Source: Rhodobacter sp.
GTDB taxonomy: Bacteria > Pseudomonadota > Alphaproteobacteria > Rhodobacterales > Rhodobacteraceae
Direction of reading: 5' to 3'
Assembly: GCA_027487575.1 (NCBI GenBank)
Contig: JAIYDJ010000009.1
Location: 1-47,370, forward strand
DNA: 47,370 bases
Below the pieces are notes generated by a model that saw nothing but the letters and a program-made list of their open reading frames with translations, was not told where the DNA came from and made no database searches. Shown piece by piece: positions 7,319 to 15,245 of the stretch. The position numbers and the translations under genes are program-made. The first letter of the stretch is position 1. The number at the start of each line of letters is the position of its first letter.

Positions 7319-8413
7319 ATGGCCACCGTCACGATCAGGAATGTCTGGAAATACTACAATCAAACTCCGGCGGTGAAGGACCTGAACCTGACCTGCCCGG
7401 ATGGCAGCTTCGTCTCGATCCTCGGCCCGTCGGGATGCGGCAAGTCATCGACCATGCGGATGCTGGCGGGTCTGGAACACATCAGCGCGGGCGACATCCT
7501 GTTTGACGATGTCCGCATCAACGACCTTGCCCCCAAAGACCGCGATGTCGCGATGGTGTTCGAGAACTATGCGCTTTACCCGCACAAGACGGTCTTTGAG
7601 AACATCGCCAACCCGCTTCGGCTGCGCAAGGCCAGCGAGGCGACGATCAAGGACCGGGTGAACGGGGCGGCCAAACTGCTGGAAATCTCGCATCTTCTGG
7701 ACCGTCGTCCCAGCGAGCTGTCGGGTGGTCAGAAACAGCGGGTCGCCATCGGGCGGGCGATCGTGCGGGAACCCAAGCTGTTCCTGTTCGACGAACCGAT
7801 TGCGCATCTTGACGCCAAACTGCGCGCCCACATGCGTGGCGAAATCAAGCATCTGCAAAAGACGCTGGGCACCACGATGATCTATGTGACGCATGACCAG
7901 CTCGAGGCGCTGTCGATGGCGGATTACATCGCGGTGATGCACGACGGCGAGTTGCAGCAGTGGGGCACACCCAGCGAGATTTTCAATCACCCGGTGAATG
8001 CCTGGGTCGCAGGGTTCGTCGGGGAACCGGCGATGAACTTTGTAACGGCCGAAATCCGCGGAGGGGGCGACGGCGTGACGCTCAAACACGCCAACTTCGA
8101 GATTCCGCTGCTCGCTTCGCAGGTCGGCAAGCTGAACGGTGCCGCGCAGGCGGGCACGGCACGGATGGGCGTGCGCCCCGATGCGCTGACGATCAGCATG
8201 ACGAGGCCTGACGGCCCTGCGATCACCGGTGTGATCTTCGTCAACGAACTGCTCGGGGGCGACATGCTGGTCGAGGTCCAGCTTCAGGATGTCCGGATGC
8301 GGGTGAAAACCTCGACCGATTTTGCCGGGAAACCGGGCGAAACCTGCTGGCTGACCGTCAACCGCGAAAAGTGGCACGTCTTCGATGCGGGCGACGGGCA
8401 TGCATACTTCTGA
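7319..8413 (+). CDS. Sugar ABC transporter ATP-binding protein (MalK/UgpC type)
   Basis: 364 residues. Walker A GPSGCGKSS, signature LSGGQKQR, Walker B LFLFDEP and H-loop YVTHDQ are all present, followed by a regulatory TOBE-type C-terminal region as in MalK/UgpC. The Q-loop position reads MVFENYALYPH, with E where most family members have Q; variants of this kind occur in some polyol-type transporters, so it need not be inactive. The ATG at 7319 with GGGAGAAG upstream is preferred to the frame's earlier start. It energises the permease pair encoded upstream. Confidence 0.88.
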   Translation: MATVTIRNVWKYYNQTPAVKDLNLTCPDGSFVSILGPSGCGKSSTMRMLAGLEHISAGDILFDDVRINDLAPKDRDVAMVFENYALYPHKTVFENIANPLRLRKASEATIKDRVNGAAKLLEISHLLDRRPSELSGGQKQRVAIGRAIVREPKLFLFDEPIAHLDAKLRAHMRGEIKHLQKTLGTTMIYVTHDQLEALSMADYIAVMHDGELQQWGTPSEIFNHPVNAWVAGFVGEPAMNFVTAEIRGGGDGVTLKHANFEIPLLASQVGKLNGAAQAGTARMGVRPDALTISMTRPDGPAITGVIFVNELLGGDMLVEVQLQDVRMRVKTSTDFAGKPGETCWLTVNREKWHVFDAGDGHAYF

Positions 8414-9044
8414 AAGGATTGCCCCGCCGGGGTATCCCGATGCGTTGCTGGGCTTCGTTGCCCGGCATATCCCGGCGCGCGGTACCGGTGGTGCGTTGCA
8501 GGCCTATGCGGCAGTGCAGCAGATGCCCTATTTCTCGGGGCCCGACCGGACGCCATTTGCAGCGTTGCGCGACGGACGTGGGGCCTGCACCGCCAAACAC
8601 ATCATTCTGCGCGACGCCTTGCGTTCCATCGGCCACAGGGCGGATGTCGAGGTGGTGACGGGCGATTTTGCAGCGGCCATTCCGCTTCACGCCTCTCAGG
8701 ACGCGGCACTGGCACACATGATCCGGCAGGGCGGGGTCAGCGATTTTCACTGCCGTGTGGTGTTGCGGGGGACAGAGGGCGATCGCCGACTTGATGCGAC
8801 ATGGCCTGTGGCGCTGGCTTCCTACGGCTTTGCCGTAAATCGGGGCTGGACGGGGCAGGGCGATACGATCCAGGCGATGCCCGACGCCACGGTTTGTGCC
8901 ACGCCCGAGGATGTGCTTGCGACCAAGGCGCAACTGCTGGCCGGGCTCGACCCTGCCATGATTGCCCGTCGGCTGGAATTCCTGCGCCTGCTGTCCGCCT
9001 GGATGGCCGGACTGCAGATGACTGAAACGTCGGGGAGGGCGTGA
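8400..9044 (+). CDS. Transglutaminase-like (Cys-His-Asp) protein of unknown function
   Basis: About 214 residues from the ATG at 8400 (an ATG at 8385 is possible). I do not recognise a named family. The arrangement GRGACTAKHIILRDALRSIG (Cys63), then GVSDFHCRVVL (His117), then DRRLDATWPVAL (Asp132) matches the order and surroundings of the Cys-His-Asp triad in transglutaminase-like cysteine enzymes: a small-residue-Cys-x-x-K helix, H-x-x-V strand and LDATWP strand. No signal peptide, so it is probably cytoplasmic. It overlaps the ATPase gene by 14 bases and abuts the kinase by a TGATG overlap, so it is embedded in the sugar operon. It could be an amidase or peptidase acting on a substrate conjugate; this is inference. 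Confidence 0.6.
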   Translation: MHTSERIAPPGYPDALLGFVARHIPARGTGGALQAYAAVQQMPYFSGPDRTPFAALRDGRGACTAKHIILRDALRSIGHRADVEVVTGDFAAAIPLHASQDAALAHMIRQGGVSDFHCRVVLRGTEGDRRLDATWPVALASYGFAVNRGWTGQGDTIQAMPDATVCATPEDVLATKAQLLAGLDPAMIARRLEFLRLLSAWMAGLQMTETSGRA

Positions 9045-10606
9045 TGGCAACAACGAAACGGGTCTTTGTCGGGATCGACGCGGGCACCACGGGGTGCACG
9101 GTGATCATCTTTGACGAAAGCGGCAACAACGTCGGCCAAGGCTATCAGGAGTATGACTGTACGTCGCCGCAGCCGGGCTGGATCGAGCAGGACCTTGATT
9201 CCGTGTGGCGCGGCATCTGTTCCGCGACCAAGCAGGCCGTCGCCAAGGCGGGCCTGCCGGCTGCGGCCTATCATTCAGTCGGCCTGTCCAGCCAGCGCGG
9301 CACCTTCGGCCTGCTGGACGACCACCGTCGCCCGTTGATGAACAGCCTCGTGTGGAACTGCGGTCGTGCCTTGAAAAGCGTCGCGGCGATTTCTGCGGAA
9401 TTCGGAGCGGCAGAGCATCAGACCCATACGGGCATGCAGATCAGCCCGCTGTGGTCGGCGGCCAAGATCATCTGGCTGCGCGAAAACCAGCCCGACCTCT
9501 TCGATGCGACCCGCTGGTTCGTGAACGGACAGGAATTCTTCCTGTGGCGCATGGGCGCAGAAGACTGGGCGACCGACCCTGCCTCCCTGACGCTGAACGG
9601 GATGATGGACATCGCCAAACTCGACTGGTCCGACCGCATCCTCAAGGTCTGCGGTCTTGGCCGTGATCGATTGCCGCCGGTGAGCACGCCTGCGACGCAG
9701 GTCGGCAGACTTTCCAAGGCCGCAGCCTATGAAACCGGCCTGCCCGAAGGCATGATCCTGTGCCGGGGTGCGGGCGACCAGCAATGCGCGGCCATCGGGG
9801 CCGGAGTGATCCGGCAGGGCATGGCGGAATTCACCGTCGGTACTTCCGGCGTCATGGTGGCGCACCTTGACAGTGTCGATCGCATCAAGGGCAACAAGCT
9901 GTGGTGGGGCGGGCACGGCGTGCCGGGCGCCTGGGACATCGAGGGTGGGGCCTTTGCGCTTGGGGCTTCCTTGCGCTGGTGGCGTGACAATCTGGGCCTG
10001 AACGAGCTGGAAGAGGGCAAACGCCAGGGCCGGAGTGTCTATTCGGTGATGGTGGACAAGGCCAGCGACTCGCGTCCCGGAGCCAACGGCGCGATGTTCC
10101 ACAGCTTCATGGCCAGCCAGGTCACACCCTACTACGACGCCGTTGCGCGCGGCAGCTTCCTTGGCCTTGGATTGTACCACGAACGCCACGACCTGATCCG
10201 CGCGCTGCTGGAAGGCTGCGCGCACGAGATGAAGATGGTGGTCGACAGTTTCCAGTCCGACATCGAGGGCGGCATCACCGATTTCCGGCTGACGGGCGGG
10301 GGCACCAAATCGAACGGTTTCGCCCAGATCATGACCGACGTGATCGGGATGCCTTCGACAGTCACGCGCGAACGCGAATGCACTGCGCTGGGGGCGGCGA
10401 TCCTTGGTGCCTACGGTGCGGGGGCGTTTACCAGCATCGACGAGGCGGTGGGGGCGATGGTGCAGGTCGAATCCACCTTCGAGCCGAACGCAGGACTGCA
10501 GGGCCTTTATGGCGAACAGCATGCCATCTATCGCGGCATCTACGAGGCGATCGCCGCGTCGGGCCAGTATGCCGCACTGTCCGATTTCTCGCAAAAGTAC
10601 CAATGA
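9044..10606 (+). CDS. FGGY-family carbohydrate kinase
   Basis: About 520 residues, the usual FGGY length. The N-terminal ATPase-fold lobe starts VFVGIDAGTTGCTVIIFD, the catalytic base lies in GAGDQQCAAIGAGV (Asp245), and the C-terminal lobe carries the adenosine motif GGGTKSNGFAQIMTDVIG. These kinases phosphorylate sugars or polyols such as xylulose, ribulose or erythritol; the substrate here is presumably what the upstream ABC system imports. The start at 9044 overlaps the previous stop (TGATG) with GGGGAGG upstream; a GTG at 9041 is the alternative. Downstream aldolase and transaldolase genes imply the product is a ketose phosphate. Confidence 0.87.
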   Translation: MATTKRVFVGIDAGTTGCTVIIFDESGNNVGQGYQEYDCTSPQPGWIEQDLDSVWRGICSATKQAVAKAGLPAAAYHSVGLSSQRGTFGLLDDHRRPLMNSLVWNCGRALKSVAAISAEFGAAEHQTHTGMQISPLWSAAKIIWLRENQPDLFDATRWFVNGQEFFLWRMGAEDWATDPASLTLNGMMDIAKLDWSDRILKVCGLGRDRLPPVSTPATQVGRLSKAAAYETGLPEGMILCRGAGDQQCAAIGAGVIRQGMAEFTVGTSGVMVAHLDSVDRIKGNKLWWGGHGVPGAWDIEGGAFALGASLRWWRDNLGLNELEEGKRQGRSVYSVMVDKASDSRPGANGAMFHSFMASQVTPYYDAVARGSFLGLGLYHERHDLIRALLEGCAHEMKMVVDSFQSDIEGGITDFRLTGGGTKSNGFAQIMTDVIGMPSTVTRERECTALGAAILGAYGAGAFTSIDEAVGAMVQVESTFEPNAGLQGLYGEQHAIYRGIYEAIAASGQYAALSDFSQKYQ

Positions 10607-10623
10607 CAAGGGAGGACTAGACC

Positions 10624-11178
10624 ATGCCGATACCGGGTATCCGTGGAATGGAACACATCGGGATCACCGTGCCCGACATCAATCAGGCCTGCGATTTCTT
10701 CACCGACATCCTCGGGGCCGAGGTGCTGTTCACCGCCGCCACCGATTTCAGGGGCGAGGGGGACTGGATGCACGAACACCTGAACGTGCATCCCCGGTCC
10801 GAGATCAAGGAGTTCCGCTATGTCCGTCTGGGCAATGGCACCAACCTTGAGGTGTTTCAGTACACCGCGCCCGACCAGCACAAGGGCTGGCCTCTCAAGA
10901 ACAGCGACGAGGGCGGGCATCACATCGCATTCTATGTCGATGACATGGCTGCCGCGGTCAAGTTCCTGAAGGACAACGGAGTGCGCGTTCTGGGCGAGCC
11001 GACCTCCTACACCGATGGCCCGAACCTTGGCCTGACCTGGTGCTACTTCCTCGCGCCCTGGGGCCTGCAACTGGAAATCGTGTCGTCCCCGCAGGGCACG
11101 ACCTTTGACAACGAGGCCAAAGCCGCCGGTCGCCGCCGCCTGTTCGACCCGTCGCGTCCCGTCGAAACCCTGATCTGA
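10624..11178 (+). CDS. VOC-family (glyoxalase/dioxygenase-like) protein
   Basis: 184 residues forming one vicinal-oxygen-chelate unit: GMEHIGITVPDINQACDFF opens the first beta-alpha-beta module and GGHHIAFYVDDMAAAVKFL the second, with a likely metal set of His12, the GGHH histidine and the Glu in LQLEIVSSP. Members isomerise, lyse or oxygenate small carbonyl compounds. The gene follows the kinase by 17 bases with GGGAGGAC ahead of the ATG, so it belongs to the operon. Whether it handles a sugar intermediate or a toxic by-product such as a dicarbonyl is not shown by sequence. Confidence 0.78.
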   Translation: MPIPGIRGMEHIGITVPDINQACDFFTDILGAEVLFTAATDFRGEGDWMHEHLNVHPRSEIKEFRYVRLGNGTNLEVFQYTAPDQHKGWPLKNSDEGGHHIAFYVDDMAAAVKFLKDNGVRVLGEPTSYTDGPNLGLTWCYFLAPWGLQLEIVSSPQGTTFDNEAKAAGRRRLFDPSRPVETLI

Positions 11179-11198
11179 ACCCCGATCCGAACCCCACC

Positions 11199-11220
11199 GC
11201 CTGCCGGACCACCGGCAGGC
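11199..11220 (+). terminator. Intercistronic stem-loop between VOC and aldolase genes
   Basis: GCCTGCCGG and CCGGCAGGC pair perfectly over 9 bp around ACCA, 20 bases after the VOC stop. Without a T tract it is more likely an mRNA processing or stability hairpin than a full terminator. Confidence 0.6.
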
Positions 11221-11239
11221 AGCCACACAGGATACCGCC

Positions 11240-12115
11240 ATGCCACTTGTCCCCATGGGCCCGATGCTGCGCCATGCTCGCGCAAATCACTATGGAATCG
11301 CCGCCTACAACATGATCGACTTCAACTCGGCCCGCGCCATCATTGACGGAGCTTCGGCGCTGGCGGCACCGATGATCGTGCAGGTGTCGGTCAAGACGGT
11401 CAGGCATTGGGGTGCTGCGCACGTGGCCACCTGGGTGCGGATGCTTGCCGGCGATGCGCCCGTGCCGGTGGCCCTGCATCTGGACCACTGCACCGACGTC
11501 GAGGTGATCAGGCGCTGCATAGATGCGGGATGGACCTCTGTCATGTTCGACGGGTCTGCCCTGCCCTTTGCCGCCAACCTTGCCACGTCACGCCAGGTCT
11601 ATGCGCTGACCGAGGCGGCAGGGATCGGGCTGGAGGCCGAGATCGGGGCGATTGGCGGTGTCGAGGATGACAAGGTCGTCAATGACGATCAGTCGCGCCT
11701 GGCCAATTTCGATGAATGCGTGGCCTTCGTGCAGGACATGCCCAACCTCGCGGTTTTCGCCCCCGCCATCGGCACCGCGCATGGGTTCTACAAGGGCGAG
11801 GCGAAGATTGCCTACGACCTGCTGGAACGGATCACCAAGGCCATTGCGATCCCCATCGCCCTGCACGGTGGCACCGGCCTGACCAATGAACAGTTCCACC
11901 GTTGCATCGCGCTCGGCTGCGGCAAGGTGAACATCTCGACCATGCACAAAAGCCTGTTCATCGACGGCTTCATCAACCTGCGCGCGGAAAAGCCCAAAAT
12001 GGCCGAGCCGCTGCCGTTCATCGAGGCCCAGCACAAGGCGATGATGGCAGACGTGATGCAATGCATCCGCATTTTCGGGTCCGAAGGGCGCGCGCAGGCG
12101 GCGCTTGCGGCATGA
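11240..12115 (+). CDS. Class II (zinc) ketose-bisphosphate aldolase family protein
   Basis: 291 residues. The class II aldolase pattern is clear: HLDHC (Asp82 and zinc ligand His83), EAEIGAIGGVEDD (Glu-rich metal strand), GTAHGFYKG (His181) and ALHGGTGL (His209), ending with GKVNISTMHK. Such enzymes cleave ketose 1-phosphates or bisphosphates into DHAP and an aldehyde (fructose-, tagatose-, fuculose-like or related). Length fits the GatY/FbaA group. The HAD gene overlaps its stop by ATGA, so the two products are made together. The exact substrate is unknown. Confidence 0.83.
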   Translation: MPLVPMGPMLRHARANHYGIAAYNMIDFNSARAIIDGASALAAPMIVQVSVKTVRHWGAAHVATWVRMLAGDAPVPVALHLDHCTDVEVIRRCIDAGWTSVMFDGSALPFAANLATSRQVYALTEAAGIGLEAEIGAIGGVEDDKVVNDDQSRLANFDECVAFVQDMPNLAVFAPAIGTAHGFYKGEAKIAYDLLERITKAIAIPIALHGGTGLTNEQFHRCIALGCGKVNISTMHKSLFIDGFINLRAEKPKMAEPLPFIEAQHKAMMADVMQCIRIFGSEGRAQAALAA

Positions 12116-12807
12116 TGCAGGCGCTGATCTTTGATTGCGACGGCGTGTTGGTCGATACCGAACGCGACGGGCACCGGGTGGCGTTCAACGACGCGTTCCA
12201 CGCGGCAGGACTCAAGACAAAGTGGTCTGTGGACCGCTACGGCGAGTTGTTGTCTACCGGCGGCGGCAAAGAGAGGATGCGGCGGCACTTCGACGAAACG
12301 GGGTGGCCAGACGCGGGCGACCGCGACGCGCTGATCCTGTCGCTGCACCACGCCAAGACAGACCTGTTCATGCAGATCATCGAAGGCGGCGCGCTGCCGC
12401 TGCGGCCCGGCGTGGCGCGGATGGTGGATGCGGCCCATGCCGCGGGGATGCAGGTGGCGGTCTGCTCCACCTCGAACGAACGCGCGGTTTCGGCGGTGGT
12501 GCGGGTGTTGCTGGGAGCCGACCGTGCCGCGCGCATCACGATCTTTGCCGGTGACGCCGTGGCGCGGAAAAAGCCCGATCCTGCGATCTACACGCTTGCC
12601 GCCACGACCCTTGGCCTGACCCCGGCAGCCTGCGTCGTGATCGAGGACAGCCATATCGGCCTGACGGCCGCCAAGGCCGCCGGCATGCGCTGCATCGTCA
12701 CGAAATCCGCCTATACGCAAGACGAGGATTTCACCGGCGCCGACCGTGTGGTGCCCGATCTTGACGCAGGGATCGACCTGCCCTTCTGCCAATCTCTGAC
12801 CGCATAG
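12112..12807 (+). CDS. HAD-superfamily sugar phosphatase, CbbY-like
   Basis: 231 residues. HAD motif I is FDCDGVLVDTERDG (nucleophile Asp8, Asp10), motif II CSTSNE, motif III Lys in RKKPDPAIY and motif IV VIEDSHIGLTAAKAAG. The motif-I continuation GHRVAFNDAF, followed by W.V..YG.LL..GGGKERM, resembles CbbY, which dephosphorylates xylulose-1,5-bisphosphate. Here it may act on a bisphosphate or a dead-end phosphate of the kinase/aldolase pathway. The start at 12112 overlaps the aldolase stop by four bases. A longer in-frame start upstream lies inside the aldolase gene and is not credible. Confidence 0.82.
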   Translation: MMQALIFDCDGVLVDTERDGHRVAFNDAFHAAGLKTKWSVDRYGELLSTGGGKERMRRHFDETGWPDAGDRDALILSLHHAKTDLFMQIIEGGALPLRPGVARMVDAAHAAGMQVAVCSTSNERAVSAVVRVLLGADRAARITIFAGDAVARKKPDPAIYTLAATTLGLTPAACVVIEDSHIGLTAAKAAGMRCIVTKSAYTQDEDFTGADRVVPDLDAGIDLPFCQSLTA

Positions 12808-12817
12808 GAGACGTCGC

Positions 12818-13105
12818 ATGCCCCTGACTGTCATAGCCTCGCTGAAAGCCAAGCCCGGGCAAGAGGCGGCGCTGTTCGCGGCCCTGACGGCGCTGATCGC
12901 CCCGACCCGCACGGAAACCGGCTGCATCCTCTATGAAATGCACCGCAGCCATGAAAATCCGGGCTGGTTCATCTTCAACGAATTGTGGGAAACCCGCCCG
13001 CTGTGGGACGCCCATATGGCAGCGCCGCACCTTGCGGAGTTCAGCGCCAAGCAGGATGCGCTGCTTGACTCGTGGGAGTTGTTCTCGGGGGAGAAGGCCG
13101 CATGA
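12818..13105 (+). CDS. Antibiotic-biosynthesis-monooxygenase (ABM) domain protein, LsrG/YgiN-like
   Basis: 95 residues, the size of a single ABM ferredoxin-like domain. It starts VIASLKAKPGQEAALFAAL and continues TETGCILYEMHRSHENPGWF and a WETRPLWDAHMAAPH segment, standard for this family. Members act as cofactor-free quinol monooxygenases, or as the phospho-AI-2 processing enzyme LsrG. In an operon that also has an ABC importer and FGGY kinase, the Lsr comparison is tempting, but there is no LsrB, LsrF or LsrR here. The GGAGACGTCGC before the ATG supports the start; its stop overlaps the next gene by ATGA. Confidence 0.8.
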   Translation: MPLTVIASLKAKPGQEAALFAALTALIAPTRTETGCILYEMHRSHENPGWFIFNELWETRPLWDAHMAAPHLAEFSAKQDALLDSWELFSGEKAA

Positions 13106-13794
13106 AGATCACCTTCTACGCCCATGCCAGTTTCCGCTTGCAGGATGACGCGCTGACTGTCGTGACCGATCCCTACACTCCGTCGATCTCGAAGTTCGAT
13201 CCGATCAACGAGCCTGCCGACATCGTGCTGATGAGTTCGGCCACCGACGATTTCCATTGTGACGCAAGCCACGTGACCGGCAATCCGGCGGTGGTCAACA
13301 CGCTGGTGCTGCCGCCCGAGGGCGTCACCGTGAAGGGGTTGCAGGTCAGGTCCTTTCCGGCGACCGAAAGCCTGATCTTTGATTACCAGTCCGAATACGG
13401 CCGCGACCCGGATGCGAACGCGCTGTACCATTTCTCGTTGGGGGGGCTGCGCTTTCTGCACATGGGAGACATCGGTACGGCGATCCCGCAAGGCCATATC
13501 GACGTGCTGAAGGGGCAGGTCGATGTGCTGCTGGCGCTGACGGGCGAACATGCGACCATCGCGCTGGGCGACCTTGACGATGCCATCGCCCAGATCGGCC
13601 CGCGCGCGGTGATCCCGATGCATTATTTCAGCCCGAAGGGCGTGCTGAAGATCGAGCCGGTGGAAACGTTCCTGAACCGGCTTCCACCCGACCGGGTGAC
13701 CCGAGTGGGGGCCAGCACCCTGAACCTGACCGCAGAAATGTTGCCCGCCGCCGGACAGCCGCCGCATGTCTGGGTGCTGGACCAGTCAAGATAG
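13102..13794 (+). CDS. Metallo-beta-lactamase-fold protein (UlaG-like) with atypical metal motif
   Basis: 230 residues from the ATG at 13102, which overlaps the previous stop. The opening KITFYAHASFRLQDDALTVV and a later LHMGDIG and VIPMHYFSP match UlaG-like members of the MBL superfamily. The canonical HxHxDH motif, however, is not present. The matching stretch reads MSSATDDFHCDASH (residues 44-57), so at best a DxHxD pattern remains. The later metal-site residues (His in LHMGD, His in PMHYF) are kept. It may bind one metal, use a changed site, or be a non-catalytic relative. It is the last gene of the first operon. Confidence 0.75.
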   Translation: MKITFYAHASFRLQDDALTVVTDPYTPSISKFDPINEPADIVLMSSATDDFHCDASHVTGNPAVVNTLVLPPEGVTVKGLQVRSFPATESLIFDYQSEYGRDPDANALYHFSLGGLRFLHMGDIGTAIPQGHIDVLKGQVDVLLALTGEHATIALGDLDDAIAQIGPRAVIPMHYFSPKGVLKIEPVETFLNRLPPDRVTRVGASTLNLTAEMLPAAGQPPHVWVLDQSR

Positions 13795-14058
13795 ACGCGC
13801 GTTGACGATCCTGCCCATCCCGAAGTGTCCGCGCAAGACACGCTGATCCGGCATCAAGGCCAGGGCGGTCACCCCGACGCAGTACAGGTGATGGTGCACC
13901 GCCCGGGTATTCTTGGAGACGACCTGTTTTGTCAGCGGGCCGCCGCCCCGCAGCATCGGCACGGATGGTGGGCGCGCGCCAAGGTCGCGCGTCCCGGTCC
14001 TGCCATCGTTGACTCGAGGGGCCCCGCTACGTCACAGACTTCGATGAAGGCCGGTGCG
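13795..14058. other. 264-base gap between the first catabolic operon and the RpiR gene
   Basis: No gene is supported. On the - strand a frame of about 48 codons (roughly 13797-13943) is open and vaguely protein-like, but it has no ribosome site or family I recognise. No T-tailed hairpin was found for the two converging transcripts. Confidence 0.5.
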
Positions 14059-14988
14059 TCATCGCGTTTCCGGGATGATGGCGCCCCGCGTGACACGCTG
14101 TTCGGCCCGCTTGAAGTACCGCTCAAGCGCGTCTGCCGTCTTGGTCAGATGCCGGCCGCTTTCGCTGCCTTCCGGCAGGACGATCCCCAGATACAGGATA
14201 TCGATCAGGAACAGCTGGCTGATCCGTCCCTCCAGATAATCGCCGAACAGCGGTACCGATGGCGTGGACGATTGACCCGTGGTCAGAATGACTTCCGCCG
14301 CCTGCGCCACGTCCGACGTGGGATCGCTGGTGATGGCAAGCGTCATCGCTCCGTTGTCGCGCGCAAGCCGCAGGGCGTTGGCAACGTTCTGCGTCGTGCC
14401 GGTGTGGGATATGCCGATCATCAGGCAATCGGACAGCAGGTTTGCCGCAACGACGATCTGCGTGTACCCATCGCTGTACGACGCCGCATCAAGGCCAGCC
14501 TTCATGAACAGATGCGCCGCCTCGTCGCAGATCGCGGCTGCCCCGCCGCAGCCCGCCAGCACGATCTTGCGCGCGGACCGGATCATCGAAAGGCACCGGT
14601 CCAGACGATCAGTATCAAGGTTCGCTTGCGTCGAATGGATCGCCGAAGACAGCAGATCCGCCAGTTTAGCGCTGGTCGCAATCAGCGTGTCTTCCGGGTC
14701 AAGTTCGGTCGGAATGTTGACGATGCCGGATCGGCGCACCGCACCCTCGGCCATCGACAGTTTCAGGTCCGAAAACCCGGAATAGCCCAAGGCCCGGCTG
14801 AACCGGCTGATCGTGGCCTCGCTGACGCCAAGGATCTGCGCCAGTTCGGTGATCGAATGGTTCATCCGCTTGTCTGCGTTGTTGCGCAGATAATCGGCCA
14901 CGATCTGTTCGGATGGCCGCAGATTGGCATACCTGTCCTGCACCCGCCGAAGCAGGCCTCCGACCGGAACGGCAGATGCATCATTCAT
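14059..14988 (-). CDS. RpiR-family transcriptional regulator (HTH + SIS)
   Basis: 310 residues from the ATG at 14988. Residues 1-80 form the RpiR-type helix-turn-helix (ADYLRNNADKRMNHSITELA, then ILGVSEATISRFSRALGYSG). A sugar-isomerase (SIS) domain follows at about 110-260, with KIVLAGCGGAAAICDEAAHL and the phosphosugar loop IGISHTGTTQNV. RpiR proteins sense phosphosugars and control their catabolic operons. It lies between the two + strand operons and is divergent from the second, so it is the obvious local controller. A longer frame starting at 15144 lacks support and would run through the promoter region. Confidence 0.87.
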   Translation of the reverse strand: MNDASAVPVGGLLRRVQDRYANLRPSEQIVADYLRNNADKRMNHSITELAQILGVSEATISRFSRALGYSGFSDLKLSMAEGAVRRSGIVNIPTELDPEDTLIATSAKLADLLSSAIHSTQANLDTDRLDRCLSMIRSARKIVLAGCGGAAAICDEAAHLFMKAGLDAASYSDGYTQIVVAANLLSDCLMIGISHTGTTQNVANALRLARDNGAMTLAITSDPTSDVAQAAEVILTTGQSSTPSVPLFGDYLEGRISQLFLIDILYLGIVLPEGSESGRHLTKTADALERYFKRAEQRVTRGAIIPETR

Positions 14989-15036
14989 GCTGTTGTCTCG
15001 ACTTAGGTTCGTCAATGTAACCCGTCCGTCACGAAG

Positions 15037-15054
15037 CGTGAAGTAATTTTCACG
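15037..15054. promoter_or_regulatory. Inverted repeat between rpiR and the E1 operon, operator candidate
   Basis: CGTGAA and TTCACG flank a 6-base GTAATT spacer, 49 bases upstream of the RpiR start codon in the divergent control region (14989-15245). A second AT palindrome, GAAAATTTTC, lies at 15296-15305 just inside the E1-alpha gene, and an A/T-rich similar block at about 15152-15162. RpiR-family proteins often bind GAAA/TTTC-type repeats, so these are candidates for autoregulation and operon control. Confidence 0.45.
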
Positions 15055-15245
15055 GAAGAAATATGGTTGGAGTTTCAGGTCTTCAAGCCCGTGCCCCGCA
15101 TCATAAGGAACATTGTTCACGACCGGTCTGGCGCGGTTTTCCACCCTTCTGTAAAAAATTTTCTCGACAGCCCGTTCGCAACTGCATAAAAGAAATCATC
15201 AAGAACACCCGTACTTGCTCGGAAAACTGAAGGGAAACACAGGTC

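Noticed and set aside
12818..13105. Naming the first sugar operon an AI-2 (Lsr) system
   Set aside because: Only the ABM protein and kinase are comparable. The importer belongs to another binding-protein family, and LsrF and LsrR are missing.
13797..13943. Short - strand open stretch after the MBL-fold gene that looks faintly protein-like
   Set aside because: No start with ribosome site, no recognisable family, and only about 48 codons.
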